NCBI GenBank assembly: GCA_964017195.1
Contig: OZ024892.1
Location: 12,286,071 to 12,350,070, forward strand
Direction of reading: 5' to 3'
DNA: 64,000 bases
Source of the DNA: Siderastrea radians
Lineage: Eukaryota > Cnidaria > Anthozoa > Scleractinia > Rhizangiidae
Part shown: in pieces, positions 54,351 through 64,000 of the stretch
Layout of the letters: each line of letters begins with the position of its first letter
Numbering within the stretch: the stretch's first letter is position 1
The notes under the pieces: generated by a model
Database searches by the model: none
Told to the model about the DNA's origin: nothing
Seen by the model: the letters and a program-made list of their open reading frames with translations, nothing else
Translations under genes and position numbers: made by a program

Positions 54351-56188
54351 TTCACGGCTTACTTGTATTTGTACACTATACATTTAGAATCTAGAGCTTA
54401 TTTTTTCTAGGTCTATTCATTCGTTGTCCGGATAAACAGACGAACGTTCTGATATCAACTGCGTGACCGTTACGTCGGCGTCCACCATAGTACCATTACA
54501 AAATTAGATTGGAACCAACCGAGCGTTTCAAGGGGGCGGAGCCTTCCCTTTTATAGGATCGCTCCTGAGTTAAACGTTTTTTTCAGAGGCTGACAAGTTA
54601 GAACACTCTCACATTATACATGAACTGATGTTTGAGTTACAGTCTCATTGTAACCTGTGCAGCAGTAGTAATCGGTGAGACGACTGTGAGAAAAAGGTGA
54701 GAGAGGTAGGGCGGAAAGGCAGAAAAGGGAACAGAAAGTGGCAGAACTACAAAAATGTGAAGAAAAAAAATACTACACGATAAGAAAACAGTTGAAGGGG
54801 GGGGGGGAATTAAGTGGGATTAAAGGGGTGCGAAAATGAAGTTCAGATCTCTCTCCCAATCCTCAACCCCCAACACCAAAGAGATCGTTGCGACTTGAAT
54901 ATGCCATTTTCACGATGTGTCATTTCACTGCGCATAGAGCTATTATCAGAATTCGCTTCGTTTTTCCTTTCTTAGATAAATTCTGTAATTCCATTGAGGT
55001 TTAACCAACATTAGCCTCATTTTACATCACAAACAACGAACTGAAGGATTCTAGTTGTCGCAAAAGGACGCCATCGAGAAAAAATTCGGTGCTTTACAGA
55101 TGGTCACCGCAATGGATTGACCGTGAGGGATTGGCCCTGATCAGAGATGCCTTCGGACACAAGGTCACATCTGTGTTCGTTTGACGTCATCATAACGAGC
55201 CAGACGCTCTTAGCAACCAAAAAATACCTTGGGATCCCGCTGAGATACCAGTCTTTTAGTCCGGTATCTCTGCGTGAAGCCCAGTGAGTTACAGCATTCC
55301 AATGTAATTAAATCTGTTCTGGTGATCAGTTCTGTTCCACTTAAAGGCGTGAATATTCGCGCGAATGTGTTCTAATCTTTAGGTGTGAAAAACAATTTAC
55401 TCAAAGTTTTAATTAAGGTCTATCTTTATCCATGACGTTTCAGAGTTACTGCAGTTTGAGACATGACATCGACAGGAAAGCGCTGAAGACATGAAATAGA
55501 AAGCGCTTGAATAAAATTAAATAAAGGCTCTTTATGACTGGTCTAATTGCTCAAATTAGTCCATGAGGAAAATACACCCTACTTACTAGTATGTACACTC
55601 TCCTGGCGTTAGAGATCAGAAATATACCAGACGGGAGATCAGAAATATACCTGCCGATTCTTCCCGACCGAACCACAATATCAACGCTGAAATGCTACCG
55701 ACCGCAGTATTGGCTACTCTTCATAAGGTGTACTTCATGGCTAAACGTGGCTTCTTTCTGTCCAGTAAATGTTAACTGCATACGGCGCACGCAAATAGAA
55801 AAAAAAATTGAATAAAACAAGAAGCGATGTTGTGCATAGCATTGAAAATTGCTTGTGTAAACGGAGAAGTTGACATTCATTGTCTGTTGCTGTCAGTTCT
55901 TCCTTTTTTTGTACAACAGTTCAGGCACAGGGGCCTGGACGCCGCGTTAGTTAGCCATCAGCCATTCAAGGTTTCGTATCAGTTCAGTTGAAATGAAAGT
56001 AGTCCATCGGATAATAGTTTGTTACTGCTGGAAATGTTTATGAAAGCACTGTATGCGTTTTTTCAGCTTCTTCAAAACACAATCAAAGTGCAGACTGATC
56101 ACGCATTGAGGTAAATTCCCCTGGCGATCGGTACTATAGGTGCACTAATTCCGTTATTTCAAAGCCAAACCTGGCAGTTAGTACAGAA
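54351..56188. other. Gene-free stretch after foldback element
   Basis: 54580-54720 matches the right end of unit A (34095-34270). A divergent MITE relative lies at about 54900-55085. No gene seen. Confidence 0.45.
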
Positions 56189-56669
56189 ACTGGTTCTTAG
56201 TTTTCAGCATGTGGATGAAATCGACTCTAAACTTGAATGCTAAGTTGGGTCCTATCAGTGGCAATTGTGGATGAACATTTAAATTGTCAGCACGGATGGA
56301 AATGAAACGTAGTTCTCACCTGTGCGACAGGTGAAGCATAAGCAATGGGAAGTTCCATTTATAATCCCCCTCAGTCCCTCACCCCCACCTCCTTCGTGGA
56401 TGCACTGCCTAACTGGTTCTAAGTTTTCAGCGCGTGGATGAAAGAGGCTGAAGTGTCACCGGTTCTAAATATGAACGCTACTGAGCAGTCCCCTCTCAAA
56501 CTGTGGTTTTCCTTACTGTATTAATTTGGGTTCTATCAGTGGAAATTGTGGATGAGTTTTTTAATCGTGTCCCGCATGGAAATGAAACGTACGTAGTTGT
56601 CACATGTGCGACAAGCGAAGTATAAGCAACGGGGAGTGCCATTTATATTGCTCCCCCACCCCCACCTCC
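56189..56669. repeat. Diverged tandem duplication of ~200-250 bp
   Basis: 56189-56394 and 56414-56669 share TGGTTCT(T)AGTTTTCAGC, GTGGATGAAA, TCTATCAGTGGAAATTGTGG-like, GAAATGAAACGTA and a C-rich end (CACCCCCACCTCC). No coding support. Confidence 0.65.
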
Positions 56670-56776
56670 GTTATGGGTGCCTATGGATGGGGCTTAAGAC
56701 AGCACTCTCACAAAGGAAACAAAAACCAAAAACAGGAAAAAAAAACAGGAAAGAATACGAATAAGTGGTAGGAGTG

Positions 56777-57215
56777 CAGACCAACTGCCCTAGCAAGCTG
56801 ATCCGACTCTGTTTCCTAATACGATAGCTAAGTGGCCCACACGCCGAGCGCAGACTAACTGCCCTTGCCAGCTGATCTCCCTCGGCCAGGGCGAATAAAC
56901 GTTGACTCTAGAAAAAAGAACTAAAATTATCATAACAACACACAACGAACGAGGGTAGACCAACTGCCCTTGCTGGCTGATCTCCCCCGTCCGCTAATCT
57001 AGCCTGTTGTCTTTATAAATGCGAACACTAAGATAGAAACACACACCTTAGTTAGACCGACTGCCCGTGTTAGCCGATCTAATTAAAACACGTTTCACTG
57101 AACTAACAGCGAAAAGTTAAACAAAGGCACACAACTGAAACAGTTCTTGTTAGCTGCCGTGGTTCAACCGTTAAGTTAAAGGCGAAAGCTGTCGACTGCC
57201 CTTGCTAGTCGAGCC
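56777..57215. repeat. Degenerate repeat around GAC(C/T)AACTGCCCTTGC
   Basis: Five copies of a ~25-bp core, GACCAACTGCCCTTGCTAGCTGATC, occur at about 56778, 56847, 56949, 57056 and 57190, spaced 70-135 bp. They lie just left of the second DIRS copy and could be part of its terminal region; nothing similar was seen beside the first copy. Confidence 0.55.
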
Positions 57216-57365
57216 AGCTCGGTGCCTGTAGACTATAGGACAAACTACAACTGTATGACTGCGATAAAAGTGCATGCCAAAACAAACAGTCAGTACGTGG
57301 AAAGTGCCGGCACTCGAGAAATATTTCAGAAACGCATTTGATTTCCACCGCCCAAGGGTACGAAT

Positions 57366-59518
57366 TTGAGAGTCCGAGAGTCCCCGCAGTGCCGAGTACT
57401 TAGCAGCCCCGATTCTAAAGCTATGCCTCTTGTAACGACTTGGTCTAAGCCGCAGTATTGCACTGCTTGCGAAAGCTGGTCGAAAAAAAACTTTTCAGTG
57501 ACTGGGAAGCCGTTGACGGCAAGGAAAAGAGGGCCCAGGGGCCCGTTTCTCGAAACTCCCGATAACTTTCCGGGCCCGGTGAGTATTTTTTCGAGCTCAT
57601 TTATTTGTCAGCTAACGGTAATTATTGGCCCAAACTTGGCGATATGCTTCACGAAATTATAAAGATTAAAATTTAGCTTTCAAAATCAATAAAAATTGTA
57701 TAGCTATTGGAGAATAGTGTGCACCTAAAATAGTTTTCGGGCCCGGAAAGTTATCGGGAGTTTCGAGAAACGGCCCCCTGGTCGGTAACCCCCGAGATTA
57801 AGGAAACTAGTCAAAATCTTCACCGGGCAACAGGTGGGCTGGCGATAAACCTCTAATAAAAAAGGGTACTGGCTGTAACTGTGTTTAAAGGAGGAAAAGC
57901 TAAGCTTAAAAGCGATTATCTTTTGGTGAGAATTCACGAGCTTAGTGAGTTGCTGAAGTTGTAACATCTGAGGCCCTCATGACGAAGCCATCTCCCCAAC
58001 TCTCAAAAACGCGAAAAGGGCAAGAGAGCACATGGCTTGGAACAAACAGACCTGACATTGCGAGCTAAAAACTGCCGAAACTACCTCTGAAACCTATGTA
58101 AAATAGAAAGAGTGATGGGAAATCTGCTGTTTAAGCGCTAACTGATTTTGCGGTACCCTGCAAACTTGAGGTTAAAAGTTTGGTCACAATATCTCCCAGC
58201 TTTGAGGTTGAAGAGCTATAGGGATTTCCGTAGGAACTGGAGACATGTGCGCTGGAGCCAGTTACCGGAAAACCTGCAACTGTAATCGACACAGGGAATC
58301 AGCTGGACATGCTTGGCTTTAAAGTGAATATTGTAGTTGAGGCAAACAAGGACTAAACGCCGGACAAAACACATGATCGACTTATCGCAGCATGACTGCC
58401 TGTTTATAGCATGCACTATAGCTTCATTGTCAGTCAGAAGAAGAATACAGAGGTTTTGAATCTCCTGACCCCATAAATACAGGCTTAAAACTATGGGATA
58501 GAACTCTAAAATCGCTATATTCCTATAACGCCAACTATCGGGCCAACGCCCATAGCACCATTGGGAACCAAAAAATCAGGCCAAAGCCTAAGCTGCCTGT
58601 AGCATCCGTGTGGAGGTGTAGTTGTTCCTAACTACACCAAATATCGTCGAGAAGAAAGATCTTCCGTTAAACTCCGCTAAAAACCTTAGCCACGTGTTCA
58701 AATCCTCTTTTGCCTAACGAATGATGCGAATTAAGTGGTACGGACGTGTGACACCTAGTGTAATGTCTATTAGCCGTCGTAAAAACGCCCTACCCGGTAC
58801 GACTACGAAACAGGCAAAATTCAACAAACCGGTCAGCGACTGCAACTCTTTCAGGGTAACCTTTTTCCGACTCAAAAAGGCCGAAATGAGGTCGATGCAC
58901 TTTTGAAGTTTGCCACGAGGAAGCCGGGCCTCAATCTTAACGGTATCGAGCTCGATCCCAGCAAATGACATGACCTGAGCCGGGGGATGGGTTTTATCTG
59001 GTGCTATGGGAAAACCCAAATATTGACATAAATCGAAAAACAGTTGAAGTTGAGTCTGACATCAAAGATCGCGACTTGGGGTTATGATCAAAAAGCCATC
59101 TTGAAGGTCATGATGTGATCAATACAAAGTTTGGTGGGCCGTGAATCCATTCTACTGCTGTGCTAACAGTTTCAAACGTTTTCGGTGCGCTCGCGCAGCC
59201 CATGGCTAAGCTACAGTCATAATAGTACAATCCTTGTAATCTTCCGGGCGAATAGGGATAATGCGAAAGCATTCTGAAAATCTGTTTACAAAGAAAACAG
59301 CCACGGCCAACAGAATGGATTAAACGACTGGCTTTCTTAACTGTGGCATTCGAGACGCTAGTATATTGTTCCGGTTTACTGTCATTGACCGATGAACCTC
59401 TTGGAAAGGATAAATGGTGGATTAAACGAAAAGCGCCAAGGTCTTTTTTGGAACCACATCCAAGGGAGAAACTCGAAAGAGGGGGGGGGGGGGGGGGGCG
59501 AATAGTAATAACGGACAA
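57366..59518 (-). pseudogene. Second decayed DIRS-type retroelement copy
   Basis: Closely similar to 8862-10766 over almost its full length. Recognisable minus-strand segments: GAFRLIHHLSFPRGSSVND (about 59440), LGFPIAPDKTHPPAQVMSF (about 59015-58960), LKELQSLTGLLNFACF and VVPGRAFLRRLIDITLG (about 58860-58760), and an RNase H tail (LVLVCLNYNIHFKAKHV). The catalytic LDD region is damaged. A 241-bp MITE interrupts it at 57538-57778. A homopolymer of 18 G (around 59481-59499) lies near its right end. Confidence 0.75.
57538..57778. mobile_element. 241-bp MITE with GGGGCCCGTTTCTCGAAA ends
   Basis: About 42-bp inverted ends (GGGGCCCGTTTCTCGAAACT … CCCGATAACTTTCCGGGCCCG). The sister DIRS copy (about 9030, GAGCCCAGGACGGTAAC) shows the uninterrupted site. 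The same ends bound the 1.95-kb foldback element at 31822-33774. Confidence 0.8.
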
Positions 59519-59760
59519 ACGTGTTCTGCAATGCTTAACAAACCTTTTGTTTATTATTCACATGAAATTTCACCAGAACCTGGGCAAGGGTAATTATAAA
59601 GGCATGATACATCAGAGATCTGTTTTGGTTTATCCTTTCACTTCAAAACTAATAATAACTAATTTTAAATGAAAAGATAGCAAGTATCAATATTATCACA
59701 GGAAGTGCTCCTGAAGAACGTTCATTTCAATGATCCAGTGTAGTTTATAATGAAAGGTCG
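59519..59760 (-). other. Orphan copy of the collagen-Ig gene upstream flank
   Basis: Similar to 30260-30480 (gene A flank) and 51490-51680 (gene B flank): shared CTGCAATGCT, TTTCACTTCAAAACTAATAA-like and ACAGGAAGTGCTCCTGAAGAAC. The gene that should follow on the minus strand is missing; the DIRS element lies there instead. Confidence 0.6.
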
Positions 59761-60474
59761 TATTCAAAATTGTACCCCTTCCATGTACCTAGAAATCCTC
59801 AGATCTAAGCCAAAAAGAGTGAGATCATTGCAGGGTTTTAGCGGCTCGAAGGCTTCAAGTTTTTAAATGTTTTACGTTGACATTCTTGCCAATTTTGCAA
59901 CCTTTTATAACTAAGGTATACTATGCCTTACACTTTAGCAGTATCGTGGCGACCCAAATTTCCCTACCGACCCTTTTTCTGCAAGCGCAAAATATATAAG
60001 CACTCCTTTGCGGTGGTAAAGGGTATTTATTCACATGCTGGGAAGTTCTCTGAAAACAATTTTGTTATGCTGCACTTGAACTGAGTTCATTCTGGGAGTA
60101 AAAGATTTAATTGAGCCTGTGCAGTTTCCAAAGCCGATTTACAAAGGCAAAAAAGAAAACACTGCTCAAACAACGTGGTAACTCTTGCTGTTCATGAAAA
60201 TGAGATTTTGTGTCATTTGAAAGTCTACATGACGAACCAACAGGATAGCAGGGATTCAATACCCCAGTGCCGGGCATGTTGATTGGCTACTTAAATCTGG
60301 TAAGTCATGCATCACTAAAAACGCCGAGAACCGCATAAATGCCAGCTGTAATAAACGCCTGGTACAGTTTGCACAGTTCTATAAAATCATAACATTAGTC
60401 ATAACAGTTTAAATCAGAGGACGATTCTGCAATGGTACAGCTTAACACTGTTTGTAGTGTGAACAGCCCATCAC
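59761..60474. other. 3' flank of gene C, no gene seen
   Basis: No recognised feature. The last ~60 bp before the stop (TGTTTGTAGTGTGAACAGCCCA) are conserved with gene A. Confidence 0.45.
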
Positions 60475-63400
60475 CTACACCTGGCCATAACACTTCAGTT
60501 TTCCTAATGTGTGATAGCCTTCCTCGTGAGAGTCACCCAAGTCTCCCAGTCTGATCTGTGACACAGGGAGAGCAGACTTGTCTGTCAGCAGACCGCTGTC
60601 CTCTCGCCAACCACTGCCACTGTTGTAACAATTACACTTTTTGCCATTTGAACAAGAGTTTGTTACTCCGCATGCGCACATCTTGTTGTGGCCTGTAGCT
60701 CCACCCCAGTAGTTTATCCGTGTTCCATCACGTGACACCCACCAAGCAAAGCCTGTCTCAATAAACTCTATGTCATTGTTGCACTCAAACTTGATAAGCT
60801 GTTCACAGTTCTGTGAGACTCGAGTGAGAGCTGCTAGTTGAGCGGTGCTGACTCCAGTGTACCTCACATCTTTACTATAACATCCTGGAGATTCACATCC
60901 AGGAATGTTACCAACGTGGGTTCTTCTCTCACTATCGTGACTGATAACCGTCACGCCAACTCCTCCCTTGTCACGCATGTCACAATATACACTGAATGGA
61001 GTCACGCTTCCTTCGCCATCAGGGTCAATCATATAATTACCTGAGAGGCTTCCGCCTCTGCCAGATTTTATACTGCTGCAGGACACGGGGATGACTTCAA
61101 CGACAGACGTTGCTTCAATAGAACGCTGGGAGTTTTTTGCAACGCAAGTGTAAGACCCGGCATCATTTGTGGCCATGTTCCTCAGAAACAAAGTGCCATT
61201 TGGATAAAGAACATGAGTTTGAGGAAGATTTTTACCGGCTCTTTTCCAAACAATCTGTATTGAACCCTGAGCTGCACAATGTAGCATCAAATTGCGAAAC
61301 TCTAAAACGGCCACTTTTAGGGGAGGGGTTACAGTAAATTTGAGCCTGCTAAGCACCGTTAATACTGCGACAGCGGAGTCCTGCCCAAGTAGATTCTTGA
61401 CTGAGCATGCGTAAGTCCCTTCATCCGCATTTTTCACACTGACTATAGACAATTTCCCATTGACCACTGCCGTCCTCTCTTTCGGCACGTGACTAAACGC
61501 TTTTTGCCACTTGACCTTTGGTGTTGGCTGTCCAGTAGCTTTGCATAGCAGGCTCACGTTTAGTCCTTCTTCAACGATGACAGATGAAGGCTTTTGAGTG
61601 ATCAAGGCAGCAACTACAATCAAATATAACAAAGTAGGTTAAGAGGCGTCTGCCTCTTTAACTTAACCGTTCTTGAAATAAACCCTTAGTAAAAAAATAT
61701 ATATAGGTTAAGCAGAGTTGATTCAGCTAGTCTCCAACCATGACTATTGAGAAATCCACAAGTTACATAAAGGAGGCAGTCTGAGTGTTAGTGTGTAAGG
61801 ATTATCGGATTGAGCAGGTTTTAGTGAACGACCTCTTTTCACCTACTTATCACCTACCTCTAGTTCCGTCATCTACTGAAAATAAACACAGTTTTACACT
61901 TCCTGGCCATTCTGCATTATTTCCTTGTGGCGAATAAGTTTGATTTGAATTTAACAACTATTGAGTTTGTGAAATGTACCAAGTTCATATGATTGTATAC
62001 ATATTTTTTGTTGTTTTAAATTGCTCTACAAAATTCTCATTTGCCTGCTCGACTAAACATCGGCAACTTGTCTCCCCCTACAAAATTGCTAATGTCATCA
62101 AATAATGACTTAAATCAGTCCTTATTAATGGTCAATAAACCTTATTTTACCTTGGACAGTTAATGTGGCTGATGAGGTCATCACTCCAAGGATATTTTTT
62201 GCTTCGCACGTGTACATTCCACCATCTTGTGACGTCACATCTGTGATCATCAAGCCACCACGTGATTGTGCAATTCGTTTGTCAGCTCGAAGAGTGGAAT
62301 TCTGTTTCAGCCATATGACATGAGGTTTTGGGTTTCCTTTAACCTCGCCTTGAAGTGAGGCTATACCAGTTTGGTTTACCACCATGGACACTGGAGGGGA
62401 CAAAATAGATGGGGCTGAGATGGATTCACCAGGATCGCCCTTGGGTCCTTGAGGGCCCTGATCGCCCTTGGGTCCAGGAGGTCCCTGATCTCCCTGAACA
62501 CCTTGTGGGCCCGGTGGTCCCTGAGGCCCCGGTGGACCATGCTTGCCTGGGGGACCTCTGTGACCAGGCCTTCCTCGTCTTCCCCTGATACTTTTCAGAC
62601 AGTGAACATTGCAGGCCAGGCTACTCAGAGCAAGTTGAATTTCTTTCTTGATGTCGTCACGACTGATTGTGTCGCTGGTGTTTGTTTTCTTGTTTATGTT
62701 CTCTAGGTGGCGTTTGTGACGAATTTGAATAAGGTTTTCTGCAATCCACGTAAAAAAATTTTTTTATTGTTAGATTGCTTTTGAGACTTATAAATTTGTG
62801 AAAGAGGGTAGAGGTTCTAAACCCTATCGCGCACCCCCAACAAAAAATTCCAGAAGTACCCCTCCCCCTTCGGCCAAGGATAGTTGTAATGTTAAATTCT
62901 ACGGTATGGTTGTCTTTCCAAAGCCATGCTCATGGCTCATGTTTTAAATCCACCGCCAGGGGTAAAAAAAAGAATATTTTTCATTTTCTTTTCTATAATG
63001 TTATCTTTAACTTTTCATGTCGTTCACAGTTATGTTTGGAACTGAACTCGACCATAGATACTAGATAAAGACAAAGAGGAAGTTTAATTCAATACATAAT
63101 CTCACTAAATTAAATCGCTACCTGTCATTGATATAAAACGCTCGTGGTTTTCGCAACAGTCTATGCATGCACGTATTAGTGAACCGGTCATGTCCCACAG
63201 GATAGCTTCCCCTCATACCACTTGCTATATTCTATCCTAGGATACTTCCCTATATAAGGTATATCGGTATGTGTCCGTTCCCGATTTCCGCCTCTTGCTA
63301 AGCTGCAATACCGTAAACTGTCTTTGCCATGTGACTCAATTGGAAAGGGGAAATTTAGGGGTCATGCGAGGTCTACAACTGGGTAAGAAAAACTAGTCTG

Positions 63401-64000
63401 AAAACGGACAAGGATTTAAGAGACCGCATACCCCATGACAAAAATGTAAGTTCGGCTTCCCCCGGATTGTGTCAGCCGAAGTCAACTTCAGTTGTGATAT
63501 TAAATTCTGAAACGTACTTGATCGTCGCTATCCTCATAGCTTCTTTTTCCTATATACGCCTCCAGAGGATGAACAAAGGACATTGCTTTTATTTTGCCTC
63601 TAATGTACTGTATCCGTTTCACTTTTCACGTGGCACACACTTATGTTTGGGAATCTATAAACTGACTAGAGCTACAGACAAAGAGGAAGTCTTTTTAATT
63701 CCCATACTGCTGAGACTCTTTGCAAACAACTTCCTTTTTACCATCTGACAAAACATTTAACCTAATTCTTTCATTAGAGAAAAGAGCCAATTCTCACTAA
63801 ATTTCAGTTGGTACAAGGTATTGTTATGACTGGCTCGACTAAAGTTTAATTTTCACAACATTCCATGCACGAGTCCTCACCGAACTCTTTAATAACTACT
63901 CACCTTTATCCGAGTCACTGTGCAACACAGAATCAATCTTTTTTTTCACGTATTGAGTTTAGTAGTTCGAAATTTTCTCCTTGTTGTTGGTTCAAGACTT
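60475..64000 (-). CDS. Gene C: collagen-Ig-fibrinogen-related protein (5' end cut by window; exon 1 frameshifted)
   Basis: Exon 3 is 61613-60475 (TAG; acceptor ATTGTAG), exon 2 is 62738-62151 (acceptor ATTGCAG, donor CAAG/GTAAAA), and part of exon 1 is 64000-63904 (donor AAAG/GTGAGT). All joins are phase 1 as in genes A and B. Exon 2 is fully open, with 18 Gly-X-Y triplets and Ig1, although Ig1's first cysteine position reads SLQGE, so the usual FQC cysteine is lost. Exon 3 has Ig2, Ig3 and the fibrinogen-related domain. In exon 1 an 8-T run (63939-63946, plus strand) adds one base relative to the frame of the other genes and brings in a stop. Introns are much shorter than in A and B. Either a young pseudogene or an assembly error in a homopolymer. 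Confidence 0.7.

Overview
The window reads as nuclear DNA of an anthozoan cnidarian, most likely a stony coral. This rests on a tandem family of collagen/Ig/fibrinogen-like genes whose last domain resembles coral 'uncharacterized skeletal organic matrix protein 5'-like proteins, on cnidarian-type multi-copy gene fragments, and on AT-rich, transposon-dense intergenic DNA. No database search was run; all family names come from motif recognition.

Region 1 (1 to about 8838) is different from the rest: GC-rich, intronless, tightly packed and TATA-driven. It is one end of an endogenous Polinton/Maverick (adintovirus-like) DNA virus or transposon. On the minus strand, read from right to left, it carries a two-zinc-finger (GRF-like) protein, a 122-aa protein of unknown role, a retroviral-type integrase with a chromodomain, two related ~350-aa proteins, an adenovirus pX-like basic peptide, two further small basic proteins (one with adenain-type cleavage sites) and the start of a probable capsid gene cut by the window edge. 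A plus-strand SLOG (DprA/LOG-like Rossmann) gene, a third ~350-aa paralogue, a 34-aa CCHC zinc-knuckle ORF and duplicated promoter blocks complete it. All recognisable genes are open, so the insertion looks young. DNA polymerase B, ATPase and protease are not in the window.

Region 2 (about 8860 to 10770) is a decayed DIRS-type retroelement with reverse transcriptase and tyrosine recombinase traces. A second copy lies at 57366-59518.

Region 3 (about 10.8 to 54.8 kb) is a segmental duplication. Each unit holds a plus-strand class A GPCR pseudogene (11296-12258; 35839-43018) followed by a minus-strand gene for a type II membrane protein with 16-18 Gly-X-Y triplets, three Ig domains and a fibrinogen-related C-terminus (gene A 23769-29846; gene B 44635-50998). 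A third gene, C (60475 to the right edge), lies beyond. Each gene has three coding exons joined by phase-1 introns, with splice sites that can be read directly.

The two units differ mainly by insertions, and the other unit often supplies the empty site. Unit A holds a 9.5-kb TTAA-flanked element with ~0.7-kb inverted ends that carries a decayed multi-exon gene; a second TTAA element with P2X7-like exons is nested in its right arm, and a 619-bp MITE is nested in that. Unit A also has a foldback element with a 9-bp duplication in an intron. In unit B the GPCR is split by a 6.3-kb insertion containing a minisatellite with a 170-bp higher-order period, an intron holds a SINE broken by a 1.8-kb ATCGAT-rich element, and a 187-bp hairpin MITE lies downstream of the GPCR. 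Large foldback palindromes sit at 31822-33774 and 52536-54350.
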